Notes: generated by a model not told the origin, from the letters alone. Positions 29,401 to 36,707 are shown, counted from the first letter of the stretch. The stretch is 64,000 nt of DNA from Symbiodinium natans (GCA_905221605.1 CAJNDS010002116.1:425241-489240); one strand, 5' to 3'. Numbers and translations are program-made.

Positions 29401-29693
29401 ATGTCTGATATGGAAAGTGAGCTGTGCAAATTACTCACGATCGTTATACTCGTCTGTTGTGTAAGACCCTTCCTTAGATTATGAAGGAAATTCTTACTAG
29501 GGTTGACGAGTAAGATAGATTGGAGCTCTGAGCCCTGCACTTGGCGCAATTCTTGCATAGTTTGTGTAGACACGATACATCCATCTCTAAGATACTCCAG
29601 CAAATGTGTTGATGGTGTTCTGGCAAAGAGAGCATCATACTCATTGAGATGACCCAACATAAAGTCGGCAAGACACTTGAAATGCGCTTCCAT
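23421..29693 (-). CDS. 2090-aa retroelement polyprotein with C5 DNA methyltransferase domain
   Basis: A cytosine-5 methyltransferase domain lies near residues 1255-1560. Its motifs are LSLFDGCGIS (I, SAM binding), AGSPCQDLTVAGS (IV, catalytic Cys in PCQ), FLENAGS (VI, ENV-type) and ERKRKFFTR (VIII). Before it is a lysine/serine-rich linker, and around residue 985 HYLVLHH...ILLYDSIYG faintly recalls Ulp1-type peptidases. The N-terminal 700 residues are globular and unrecognised. The C-terminus contains YIGIDARGAHYT. In transcript order it is the first gene, immediately upstream of the RT protein (40-base overlap). The role would be methylation of element or host DNA at cytosine; self-methylation of new copies has been proposed for such elements. 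The frame is intact over 6.2 kb. Confidence 0.88.
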   Translation of the reverse strand: MEAHFKCLADFMLGHLNEYDALFARTPSTHLLEYLRDGCIVSTQTMQELRQVQGSELQSILLVNPSKNFLHNLRKGLTQQTSITIVSNLHSSLSISDIPCVLFRSYDEDFLRQIHSLTVIGAIEVQGKRELVYLVTYIPSCYPVHHTCYYIAITPSMKQEAANTEVIIAGTVGIFDEEVKHLSRDFGLAHIRKPQQPIVALTDQENRCVVCLRAPKISVSQLQALMLKVEEMYDKVLKQTEGKSQIELQVWYRFAPLEGMPGNSVNFVDLPYAINSARTKDEAFQVHCILNQHRLMNAFHTAPGKYLRIFADPYQLQKAILGLRQKQLTIPDSLALHAARFHICNVKNSQEIFAWKVTQPFNSTEVSLQITFHNCTGDMQDIIQDLEYIKIPVQYRGIVHVLAGTDVVIPAVHVTATVAAADALTQCQYFDLPCGRTEVQLLQEVVDAPRWSNKPINHISENPREHFLNCHSGSDKIGQGRLIHVRARDEYHPLSKQRIASTIWHKDDLETHFLIIDRQAPYVVMTGKCEDVPELVKLQSVQTFLSQNEAFQGWRVPENLPKASQEDEDFTAELGSIQYLLVRITGKTELEIPLVLKNGQHLACHPGSSARNNVLVSLHQGALLFLPRCHSCDIIKLIGINASVIYAFNIRTDDRLKATAANKPNKARCANHQDGKSSKVAMEQSDTAQCPTLLHGKPPAVKGDDAAANMLPENPASAQLSQEGGTGKRNIESSKEKVEIARRRNTVLRFQAEVPANVQEEVQRRIAGLYCPVAAAYRVISCAQWNKEQCQHYAPFPKQAALVLAAVGYNIREAARAKLAHILGLTYLQLASATPLELQSFTEVYSKAIWAIPAKEQYTMLVQIHCKCSMCQQPQPILALPLHSEQDSSDQISILADLGQLADLAIACMQQNLSPRNDTCKLVIQRLPSFFCLLTQKTQKSSFAQVCKSEADIQSFLGSTVSVMQQAYIVVALVLHDPSAKHYLVLHHAKEQAGDSILLYDSIYGVRKENLWAQLIKAEHYIEAIFIRSVCVNQLYPATALINSFNEIIRHHADPSENAEQHISSEAHTIEQAKITKVASWGSPVPSATYMTITSEDDFGLPNPPCAHLLPQAQECQSGTEFILAQKGKFDEESEHQASVSLQPDPSTALATQLDNASLPEVHSIATDSDEEQRPQQHEVQTALNSEKNGSDRGSQPLKAKSGLSSDSQMRRVKKSLDKLNNAKPVSKRKDGKIGSRNNQSNAVSSEDCIQVALGVERYIILSLFDGCGISRAVTVECLKQQPVAAVSAESDSVLRALICHKYDYDKSQRWALDSHRVPSIAIDDVWTLLKEDYRLLRECLSFLGRIHPQKTAIIIPAGSPCQDLTVAGSSLGGLGLLGDRSQHMLVLYAILLAFQRIEPSILQCVHIFLENAGSMKPIHQDFIQQIFGIRDCCCHHIAGATFGHVERKRKFFTRYGQIGTFSNHPTPWFQGWRPVAEHMCGIKPPGEKLKPWLRPKRFDHERGLRLAAYFYHPSALLYHVPSFGGAEAFQRQFSQAANTSNGVPNLQWEKFVPDGPIGLRFVTDVQKLSLQADIPSLAAMDRFAEANYELLHAENAFLIGDTGIPPFRVAHYKEMLRDAELDIWLADVEEHINDMCIASIVGNCFYPGALKAAIKYTSLRELLNENPDSHWKPLPLSQFLQYWPSYGQQVLAATTAVKLQDKFSHKFHAPFPCDELNAVGWLKQGLAVNKPVVLEYTPGQGKFQGIRESASGIPRGISFVTETRFHQTQDLLQEKGIPSAIQRVLQIVDPQLKLLCGSRRNVMANLCRETAANLGAKFALHFLDFPAQGWCLISFLKALHLEFVAYRDEFIPQFLLVKEQQNTLHVQHLKDANAGKKSPPVDFFLYVEQDDQCALAMLNASQARDTVHALTQASIFEVVDIERRGASPGTFLHKVIQENSQLPTPCLIFEGNEAALHLHGHTILCSPYLGQRELFALFLTPYFAENHTSKAFASDCNSNETWLGEVLRDFSCFAKLALPCRQAVYIGIDARGAHYTTYKQGTVHQQTVTHNSIPSTIPTQEKALRIYVYDRQPAVYHCFYGVHRDPLPL

Positions 29694-29825
29694 CGATGTT
29701 GCTAATTCGATCTTGCGACATGGTGCAGATACCTTACGCCGAAGCTATCCGTACTGCACAATGCGCAAGACAAATTTGCCAAAAGGTGCAAGTAAAGTAA
29801 AGAGGCTCCCACCCTTAGGAAGTTT

Positions 29826-30104
29826 GCAAGAGAGAGAACGTGCGTTCACACTCAACAACTTAACAAGGAAGGAGACGGGCGCTCCCAACTTTGATAAAGA
29901 AAGGGAACACAACGTAAAAGGTAAGAGAAAGAGAACGGGCGTTCACAATCTCAGCAAGTTGCAAGAAAGAGAAGCGTTAGAGAAAGAGAACGAGCGTTCT
30001 CAGTCTCACTAGTAAGCAAGAAAGAGAAACAAAGAGAAAGAGAACGGGCGTTCTCAGTCTCGAAAAGTTAGAGAAAGTTGGCAGGACAACTGAGGGCTCA
30101 GTTG
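29826..30104. repeat. Leader region with degenerate palindromic repeats
   Basis: Upstream of the methyltransferase gene the sequence repeats AAGAGAGAACG..CGTTC units. GAGAACG-GG-CGTTCTC at 30040-30055 is a perfect palindrome. GAGAACG-AG-CGTTCTC at 29986-30001 and GAGAACGGGCGTTCAC at 29931-29946 are variants, and GAGAACGTGCGTTCAC lies near 29835. A different palindrome, CAACTGAG-GG-CTCAGTTG, follows at 30087-30104. The spacing is about 50 bases between units. Confidence 0.8.
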
Positions 30105-30401
30105 ACGCAACTTTCGAGCGCTCAACACACAAGGACTCAAGGGAGAGCCAATGCAGCTTGCAAAGTGTTTACAGTGCGAAATCCAAAGCCAAGCTTTGGA
30201 TTCTTCTTGCAAGCGGGCGCTCACAAGGAACTGCGCAATGCTAAGAAGCCCCAGCTACACAGCAAACACAGCACCAAGCACACCTACGCCTCCAGGCTGT
30301 CCCAGAGGGGGCCGCTACCTACGAGTAGGGTTCCAAGCAAAGAAGAACCTTTAGAAACGGACTCCCACCCCCTTCTACGGCTCCCCTAGTGGCTTAACCA
30401 C
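30105..30401 (-). other. Leader sequence between palindromes and spliced-leader relics
   Basis: No gene is seen. It contains an inverted repeat ATCCAAAGC-CAA-GCTTTGGAT around 30180-30200 and an AGCGGGCGCT palindrome near 30215. It probably belongs to the 5' leader of the methyltransferase/RT transcript. Confidence 0.4.
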
Positions 30402-30453
30402 CTTGAGCAGACGCGGCCTTCAGCCAAAAGGGCTTGAGCCAAAGGGGCTACGG
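30402..30453 (-). repeat. Three tandem DinoSL (spliced leader) relics
   Basis: Read on the minus strand, 30453-30433 matches the 3' 21 bases of the dinoflagellate spliced leader at 19 of 21 positions (CCGTAGCC...TTTGGCTCAAG). Directly after it, 30432-30418 matches the 15-base truncated relic that remains when a new leader is spliced at the AG within the old one (13 of 15). A third, more decayed copy lies at 30416-30402 (10 of 15). Tandem relics of decreasing similarity are the known signature of repeated trans-splicing and reverse transcription of mRNA. Downstream on the same strand is the methyltransferase/RT element. Confidence 0.8.
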
Positions 30454-30669
30454 GCTATTTCCATGTCCGAGCCCGAAGGCTGGCGTGGAGAACGACCTTT
30501 CCCCACTTTCTGGCGGCGAATCCCGCTCAAAGCCTACCAAGTCCGATTAGCGGATACGAGTTTCACGTTGCGTTGTGGGCAGGCTGTGATGCAGCCGCAG
30601 AATTTGGGGTGAGGCGGGAAGGTGTGCGAAACCTGTGAGAAAGCCACAGTTGCAAAGTAGATTGCAGGG

Positions 30670-30792
30670 GATGTAGAGCGCATCTGCGCCAGCTTCCAGC
30701 TAGAACCGAGGGACGTCTGGTTAGTGGATTCTGGAGCCACGTGTCATGTGGTTTTCTCGGAACATCTCAGCGGATTCAGGGTGGTCTTTTGA
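30670..30792 (+). pseudogene. Copia-type aspartic protease fragment
   Basis: Plus-strand translation gives DVWLVDSGATCHVVFSEHLS, with the D-S-G-A catalytic triad and the CHV continuation typical of Ty1/copia proteases. The frame is bounded by stops at 30658 and 30790 and nothing similar continues, so this is a remnant. Its sequence differs from the protease of the full copia element (DSGADCHVL), so it comes from another family. It is the only plus-strand coding remnant recognised in the window. Confidence 0.6.
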
Positions 30793-30959
30793 CGGAGGTT
30801 CTCGTTGCGGAAGTTACGTTTAACGCCATTAGTCCCTGGGCGGCGGTGGAGAAAGGGTGGAGAACGTAAATTGCTAACACGTCCCAATCGTTGTTTGTCA
30901 AGTAAAAAACCTCCTACGCTCAGACGACTCAGAAAGGCTTCGCTGGGCAAAGCGCATTT

Positions 30960-31215
30960 GCCATCACACTCTGTGTTGGCTCTGCTTCCGCTTCGGACTC
31001 TGGTTCTCCCATAGCCCGGGCGCGGTTCTTCTTCTTCTGCTTCTTTCCTTTGCCCTTTTCTTCGCGCTTCTTTCCTTTGGCACCCTTGTCTTCCTTGGAG
31101 GTGGGCTTTTCTTTCGGCGTTGAAGAGCGAGGAGCTTCCTTCGGAGTGGGGAACCTCTGTCCTTTGGGGCCTCCAGTGCCCTTTCCACTCTTCGACTCTC
31201 CATTACTCGCAGCAC
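30960..31215 (-). pseudogene. Lysine/glycine-rich Gag-like fragment
   Basis: The minus-strand frame reads GESKSGKGTGGPKGQRFPTP, then KEKPTSKEDKGAKGKKREEK and a KGKGKKQKKKNRARA run, ending in an acidic stretch. This composition matches the basic linker of dinoflagellate retrotransposon Gag proteins, such as the one at 40250-40550. A CCWQ...GGC cluster precedes it. No intact frame or start is visible. With the primer-binding site at 31446-31457 on the same strand it is probably the 5' part of a degraded LTR element. Confidence 0.35.
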
Positions 31216-31445
31216 AACCACCAAACTTTTGCCAACAGCACCACCACCGGAACAGTTACTGGCTGTAAACTCGTCGCTGGCGTTAAGGTCGAAACTCCTT
31301 GAGTTTCAACGGCAGCAAAGGGGTTCGGTTGCTGTTCTACCGGAGTCTCACCGGTTCCAAACAGCAAGGCTTTCTCCTCGGGAGTGCTGTCAGGAACTGG
31401 AACTGCTCAGTGGAGGTGCTTAACACAGCGCTGGAGTCTTTTAGT

Positions 31446-31457
31446 GCTCCGCTACCA
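31446..31457 (-). other. Primer-binding site of a degraded LTR element
   Basis: The minus strand reads TGGTAGCGGAGC, identical to the 12-base site next to the LTR of the complete copia element at 41617-41628. Immediately upstream (plus strand from 31458, TGTGAAAAG...) the minus strand ends in CACA, as an LTR would. The other LTR end was not located. The match to the 3' end of an initiator-methionine-type tRNA is inferred from the terminal TGG. Confidence 0.55.
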
Positions 31458-31860
31458 TGTGAAAAGCAGAGCTTGCGCAGTAGTCTCTTTTTCACTTTGC
31501 ACTTGAACCAAACACCAAAGTGTTCAGCAAGCTTCAGTTCTTGCAGAGCTAAGATATCCAAAAAGCTGCGAATTCCATCTCAACTTTGTTCTACAAAGAA
31601 GGCAAAGCAAAAAGAACAACGCAATTGCTTTGGGCTACACCTCGGAAACTTCAGGTTCCGAACAGCACAGTTCCAAGTGCCTCTAAACTCATCCTAGGCC
31701 ATGCCAACAAGACAAGAACACGGTGTACAGGCCCTTACAGGTGCCTGCAAAGGCACAGGCTCAAGGTGCACAGGCCCTCCGGGTCAGGCGTGCTCCCGGG
31801 TGTCAACGCACTCAAGGTGTACAGGCTCTTGCATGTGGTGCACAGAAATTCACTTGTTAG

Positions 31861-32095
31861 GCGTCCCAGGTTCAGCAGATACCGCAGGTCCTCAGTCTCT
31901 ATTGCAGCACGACCGTCGTGGGTCTCGTGCCAGGCGTCCCAGGTTCAGCAGATGCCGCAGGTTCTCATCAGGTCAGGTCCCTATTGCAGCACAGACTGTG
32001 GGTCTTGTGCCAGGCGTCCCAGGTTCCAGATGCCACAGGTCCTCAAGTCCTTATTGCAGCATGGACCACCGTGGGTCTATTGCCAGGCGTCCCAA

Positions 32096-32096
<1 letters not shown>
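31861..32096. repeat. Imperfect tandem repeat, three units of 73-80 bp
   Basis: Units begin with GCGTCCCAGGTTC at 31861, 31934 and 32014, with a fourth start at 32087 that runs into the microsatellite. Each contains a GCAGATGCC(G/A)CAGGT segment, CTATTGCAGCA and GTGGGTCT. No coding role is seen. Confidence 0.75.
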
Positions 32097-32384
<288 letters not shown>

Positions 32385-33176
32385 GTGAAGTCGACCAGCA
32401 CTGGACTTGCACTAAGCCAATGCAATCACAGCCCGGCCACGCTGTTTTACGACTTCGCGAGTTCAAGCACTTGTGCAGCTACGCCTGAGTGCGTCCGGTC
32501 GGACCGCACAGCAACCTAAGAGCTACTGTACGACTCTACCGTGCTCAAAGGCACAAGCTCGGTACTTGAGCCAAAATTGGCATTGTTACGAATTGCAAAA
32601 CTACACATGCAAAGAAAACTACAGTACTGGTTCTGGCAGCTCTGCACATGCAACGTGCGTGCTTAGACCTGCTCACATTCGCCCCTCAGCCGAGGCTTCC
32701 AGCTCATCTCGAGCTCGGAGTGCAGCAGGCACTCGCGCTGAACACAGAAAGGGAAGGGAGAGGGTGTCGCGTGCGACCGCGGTGGTCCGCACATCATGAG
32801 CATTGGCATGCGGCAGGGACGCTAGCCCGCACCACCACAACGAACGCACGACGACGGCAACCCTCAGCAACCCTTAACCACCCTTTCCCAGGAGGTCCTC
32901 ACCCTTTTGCTGGTGGGCGAGGCTCTTGAATCCTCGAGCTGGTCTCTAGCTGCCAGTACGCAGACTATGGTACAAATGGTACACTGTACACTACCGGTCC
33001 TAAGCTACGGCTACGGCTACTCACCTATCCGGAACTACCCTACGGGCTACCAGACTCAGTGAGAGCCGCGCACATGGCTCGTGCCGCGGGCAATGCAACT
33101 CACACGCGCTTCGGCGAGCGCATTGCCGCGACCAGGACACGGTCCGCAGCACCTGCAAAAGAGCACCCTCGGCACG
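32385..33176. other. Non-coding tract, probably 3' part of the interrupted Tpt1-polyprotein locus
   Basis: No coding frame is convincing. The end next to the copia insertion (33125-33150) carries one copy of the dispersed GCGGCC...CACGGCCCGC motif shared with the GC-rich region above 41.8 kb. This is consistent with the two having been contiguous before the copia insertion. Confidence 0.45.
32565..32581 (-). repeat. Single DinoSL relic
   Basis: The minus strand reads GCCAATTTTGGCTCAAG, the 3' 16 bases of the dinoflagellate spliced leader with one extra A. It implies a reverse-transcribed trans-spliced RNA ending here, reading towards lower coordinates. Confidence 0.6.
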
Positions 33177-33181
33177 AGGGG

Positions 33182-33349
33182 TAAAACGATTTAGGGTTCG
33201 TTCCAGACCCTTGAACTTGAAACCACAACCGGGCACTTTTTGCTGGGACTCGGTCTGTTCAGTAGTCCCTTGAGCCTTGTTGGCAGCAGTGAAACGACAA
33301 GGAAAAATACTTCTACAAGGGGGCACATGGCTAACCGAAAAGTTTGTTA
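33182..33349 (-). repeat. 3' LTR of the copia element
   Basis: 168 bp, identical by eye to 41629-41796. It is flanked outside by AGGGG and inside by the polypurine tract. Confidence 0.95.
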
Positions 33350-33360
33350 CCCCCTCTCCG
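33350..33360 (-). other. Polypurine tract
   Basis: The coding strand reads CGGAGAGGGGG directly against the start of the 3' LTR. This is the expected primer for plus-strand DNA synthesis. Confidence 0.8.
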
Positions 33361-33649
33361 AGTTACACTTCATTGCCTCACACTTCTCATCGCAATTAAG
33401 TTCACTCGGACGCAAACTCCTCATCGTTTACTTCGGTCATCCTTTTCCTTTAAACACATCGTGGTGCACACTTCTTTTGTTGGTGTGAAACGTGAAACGA
33501 AGAAACTACGCTGCTACTGGTAGCCTCTCTCACTTCTCTTCAAACACATACACAGACGGCTTTTTCAAGACTTCGTCCATAGGTGCGATCTTGCACCTTT
33601 AGTTTATTGTCATTTCGGACATCTTTCTCTTCCAAGCCCCCTCAGGGCT
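33361..33649 (-). other. Copia 3' untranslated region
   Basis: The segment between the ORF3 stop and the polypurine tract holds no coding frame of note. Confidence 0.6.
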
Positions 33650-35062
33650 TCACTTCTTCTTTTCACCTTCCTCTTTGGGCTTCTTCCCTTTTCCTTTTCC
33701 ATCTCCTTTTCTGAACTTCTTCTTGTTCTCGTCAAGCAACTTTGCGTACTCGGCCCTAATCTCCTTCTCGTTTTCACGAAAGTACTTCCTGAACTGGGCC
33801 TTTGTTCTCTCCGTTCCATCCTCGTTCTTCACATTCAACCACGGGGTGTATTTCCCATTCTTGTCGTAGGAATACCCTGCGTCCCAACACATCATGTAGC
33901 TGTGGCCGTGTCGGGAACACAGAATGCAAAGCTTCTTCTTTTTGTCTTCCTCCTCGTCGGTCTCTTCTTCGATGTTCAAAACGAACTTCCCTTCCAGGTT
34001 CTCCTGTCCTTTCTCGCTTTTCAACTTCTGGAAGTCACTTTCCAACTTCTTGTTGGTCTCCGACAAACCTTTGATGCTCTTCTTCAAGGTCTTATTCTCC
34101 TCTTTCATGCTCTTCGCTTTCTCTTCATCCATGGATCCAACGCTTTCACGCTTCCTCTTTCGGAGCATCTCCAATTCTCCTTTCATCGCTTCCATCTCTT
34201 TCTCGTTCTCTTCCTTTTTCTTCTTGAGCTTCTCGTTTTGCTCTTGAACTTCCTGAAGCTCAATTTCCACCTTCTGCTTTCCCAATCGCAAATCCATGAG
34301 CTCTTCCTTGATTGCGACGTCCACCTTTGGGTTCAAAAGCGGCGGCCTTTCTTCCTTCTCGTACTTTCGAAGCCCTTTTCTCTTTTCACCCAGCTCTCGC
34401 AACGCTTCGGCCAGCTTTGGCCTCAACTCATCCATCTCCTTTTCCAACTCTTCTTCATGCTCCAAAATCTCATCAGCTTGGGCTTCGATCGCCTCACAAT
34501 CCTTCTTGCTCTTTTCCAACTCATCCTCCAACTTGTCCCACAGCTCGGACAAATTCTCTTTTTCTCGTACCTTGACCGCTCGGTACACCTTCGCCTCCTC
34601 GTACCTTTCCGAGGTCGAGGCAAACGCTCTTCGGGCCTCATCCAGCTTCTCCTTTTTCTCCGTCATTTTCCCCAAGAGCTCTTTCACATTTTTCTCTTCT
34701 TCGAGCACCTCTTTCTTCGCTGTCTCCTTGAGAATCTCTTGTACATCTTCCTCCTCGCTCGAGGTCTCTTCTTTTTCACCTCCATCTTTCTTCTCTTGGG
34801 ACTCCTCGTCGGACTCTTCTTCCTTTTTCTCTTTCTCTTTTGGCTGCTTCTCTTCGCTTTTCTCTTGGGACTCCTCGTCGGACTCTTCTTCCAGACTCTC
34901 TTTCTCTTCTGGCTGCTTCTCTTCTTTCTTGTCGAAGATCCCTTTCCTTCTCTTCTTTGCTGCTTCCTGGAGCTCTAGCAGCTCGACCTTTCTCTTTTCG
35001 ACTTCTTTCTCCTCGCTTTCCAGCGCTGCTTCCAGGTTTCTCTTTAACTCCATACTTCTCAT
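33650..35062 (-). CDS. Copia ORF3: coiled-coil protein with C-terminal CCHC-type knuckle
   Basis: The 470-aa protein is dominated by glutamate/lysine heptads predicting a long coiled coil (about residues 5-360), with an internal acidic duplication built on EEESDEESQEK. Near 377-391 it has LCILCSRHGHSYMMCW, a C-x2-C-x4-H-x4-C zinc knuckle, then an aromatic segment and a KGKGKK tail. It sits in the position of an env or additional ORF, after RNase H, and overlaps the previous frame by 287 bases. Knuckle plus basic tail suggests nucleic-acid binding, perhaps a second Gag-like protein. The frame is fully open and codon-like. Function is inference. Confidence 0.8.
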   Translation of the reverse strand: MRSMELKRNLEAALESEEKEVEKRKVELLELQEAAKKRRKGIFDKKEEKQPEEKESLEEESDEESQEKSEEKQPKEKEKKEEESDEESQEKKDGGEKEETSSEEEDVQEILKETAKKEVLEEEKNVKELLGKMTEKKEKLDEARRAFASTSERYEEAKVYRAVKVREKENLSELWDKLEDELEKSKKDCEAIEAQADEILEHEEELEKEMDELRPKLAEALRELGEKRKGLRKYEKEERPPLLNPKVDVAIKEELMDLRLGKQKVEIELQEVQEQNEKLKKKKEENEKEMEAMKGELEMLRKRKRESVGSMDEEKAKSMKEENKTLKKSIKGLSETNKKLESDFQKLKSEKGQENLEGKFVLNIEEETDEEEDKKKKLCILCSRHGHSYMMCWDAGYSYDKNGKYTPWLNVKNEDGTERTKAQFRKYFRENEKEIRAEYAKLLDENKKKFRKGDGKGKGKKPKEEGEKKK

Positions 35063-36707
35063 CCAACTCTTTCACCTTTTCCCCAAGCAACACCAGGTTC
35101 TCTCTTGGCCCCGAGCGGCAGAGCTTTAAAGCTTTGTTCAAAAGCTCAACTGCCTCAAGGGATTTTGCGTTCATAATCATCTCCTTGAGGGCTGCCTCGT
35201 GAGCTTTCACTGCCGCCTCTTCGGTCGCTTCTAAAGCGCTTGGCTGGGCCTCCATCTTTTCTTTTTCTCTCTTTTTCTTTTCCACCTGGCCTTCTCTTTT
35301 GCTTGAGCTGAAAACGGCTGCGGACACGCGAAACTTCTCTCTAGCGTACTCCCCAAGCACCGGGCTACAAACCATGAAAAGCAACATCATGACCATGATT
35401 CCCGTGAACATGTAAAATCCAAAACTCAACTCTTTCTTTTCACTTTTCAACCCTTCACTTCCTTGAACCATTAACATCATCACGATTCTCCTCAGATACT
35501 TCTTCGGGATCTTGAACTCCGAGGCTCCTTTGGGCTCCCTGCTTTCTTCTCCTGTTCTCACGCCCATTTTTTCTAAACACTTCACAACCAAACTCCTTGT
35601 CAACGCCTTTGTTCCTACGTCCGAGGGGTTTTCGGTTCCTTTGATCGCTTTCACTTTCAGGCCTCGTCCGGTGAGTTGTTGAACCCACAACAATCCGGCA
35701 TCAACGTGCCTCGTTCTTCCAAATCCTTTCTTCATGAGGATTGCTCGGGCGCTACTTGAATCCATGTGGATCCTCATTTCCGGCTTGATCTTCAGAACTC
35801 TTTCCAGCAAATTCTGGAGAAAAACTCCTTCACTCAAACCTCCAACGGCTGCAACCAATTCGCTTTCGCAGCTGCTCAAGGCTGTCGCTTTTTGCTTTCT
35901 TGCATGAAAATGGACCAAATTTCCATTCACAAAGATCAATGCACAACTCGTTGATTGTCGCGTCTCTCTATCAGTCGCCCAATCGGCGTCGGTCACAACC
36001 TCGATCAAACTCTTCGCGGTAAACACGTCTCCGCTTTTCTCGTCGAAACGCATTTCTTCTTCGATTTCATTTCTCTCCAGGAAACTCTTCCCAGGGTGCG
36101 ACTCCATGTGTTCAATCACATAGTGTGACGTAGCTTTCACATACTTTGCCACATGCCTCAACACTGCGAGGTCACCTCTTGTCGGTGTCGCCAACTTTCC
36201 AGACAGCCACTTCGTCGCAAACCCTAGGTCGGGTCGTTCGGGGGTCATGTACAACAGGATCCCCACACAAGACCTATACAGATGGTGCTCTTCCGCGTTC
36301 AGCGGGGTCTCATCTTTCATCGATCTCCCATAGTCTGTTGGAAACGGGAGTTTCTTTGGATGTGCTTTTCCGAGCCCTAAGAGCTCTTCCAATCTCTCCA
36401 GATACTTTCCGTCCATCCGGATCTCAATTCCTCCGGGTATCCCGAGGAAAGTTCGCTTCAAGAAGGTACACTTGCCTTCTCCAACTTTTACTGGTCCTTC
36501 AAGCTTGATTTTCAACTTGTGTTTCAGCAGCAGTGAAACCACTGCATTGTTCTCTTCGGGCTTTCCGAACACTTCCAGATCATCCACATGTGTGCTCATC
36601 AAAGTTCCTCCTTCACTTCCGCTCGGTAACTTGTAGAAGAAACTTGGTAACCCGATATCCGAAGTCATTTTCTCTTCTTCCAAGATCTTCCTCAGAGCTT
36701 GTACCAT
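34776..36707 (-). CDS. Copia RT C-terminus and RNase H, plus membrane segment and charged tail
   Basis: The 643-aa frame resumes RT just before the catalytic box STHVDDLEVFG (about residues 37-47). The RT C-terminal region includes YRSCVGILLYMTPERPDLGF. Copia RNase H follows with VTDADWA (about 238), SSCESELVAA, HMDSSSARA and NPSDVGTKAL. Beyond the usual copia end is a hydrophobic helix, FGFYMFTGIMVMMLLFMVC (about 430-450), then an arginine/lysine-rich tail with a duplicated unit (GRRVRRGVPRE twice). The start is shifted relative to Gag-Pol and overlaps it by 16 bases. The LPGQR-type RT motif normally found between the two frames is missing. The last 287 bases overlap ORF3 in another frame. 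Confidence 0.9.
   Translation of the reverse strand: MVQALRKILEEEKMTSDIGLPSFFYKLPSGSEGGTLMSTHVDDLEVFGKPEENNAVVSLLLKHKLKIKLEGPVKVGEGKCTFLKRTFLGIPGGIEIRMDGKYLERLEELLGLGKAHPKKLPFPTDYGRSMKDETPLNAEEHHLYRSCVGILLYMTPERPDLGFATKWLSGKLATPTRGDLAVLRHVAKYVKATSHYVIEHMESHPGKSFLERNEIEEEMRFDEKSGDVFTAKSLIEVVTDADWATDRETRQSTSCALIFVNGNLVHFHARKQKATALSSCESELVAAVGGLSEGVFLQNLLERVLKIKPEMRIHMDSSSARAILMKKGFGRTRHVDAGLLWVQQLTGRGLKVKAIKGTENPSDVGTKALTRSLVVKCLEKMGVRTGEESREPKGASEFKIPKKYLRRIVMMLMVQGSEGLKSEKKELSFGFYMFTGIMVMMLLFMVCSPVLGEYAREKFRVSAAVFSSSKREGQVEKKKREKEKMEAQPSALEATEEAAVKAHEAALKEMIMNAKSLEAVELLNKALKLCRSGPRENLVLLGEKVKELDEKYGVKEKPGSSAGKRGERSRKEKGRAARAPGSSKEEKERDLRQERREAARRERESGRRVRRGVPREKRREAAKREREKGRRVRRGVPREERWR

Larger units (their letters stand above)
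702..30453 (-). mobile_element. Giant multi-ORF non-LTR retroelement (or composite) carrying DNA methyltransferase, RT, helicase and hydrolase genes
   Basis: A uniform minus-strand series of about a dozen open frames begins just after tandem DinoSL relics at 30402-30453 and runs to at least 702. Several neighbours overlap: 23421/23460, 17800/17962, 7299/7350 and 5914/5942. That is normal for polyprotein elements and odd for independent nuclear genes. The core is the endonuclease-RT-RNase H protein at 17800-23460. No LTRs, poly-A tail or target duplication were found, so the downstream end is not fixed. Base composition is richer in GC below about 16 kb, so two adjoining units (methyltransferase/RT and helicase/hydrolase) are an alternative. 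The RT core is certain; the unity of the 30 kb is inference. Confidence 0.5.

Noticed and set aside
29826-30104. CRISPR-like array
   Set aside because: Units are degenerate palindromes with purine-rich filler of variable length, no constant repeat-spacer pattern, in a eukaryotic retroelement leader.
1-30453. Bacterial operon or giant-virus gene cluster
   Set aside because: Overlapping minus-strand frames look operon-like, but the endonuclease/RT/RNase H protein, spliced-leader relics and nested retrotransposons point to a dinoflagellate retroelement.
33250-33275. CTTGAGCC in the copia LTRs as a spliced-leader relic
   Set aside because: The match stops after eight bases and is part of the LTR in both copies.
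33902-35129. Plus-strand open frames rich in Ser, Phe and Leu of 277-358 aa
   Set aside because: They are antisense to the Glu/Lys-rich ORF3, which leaves the opposite strand open; no domain is recognisable.
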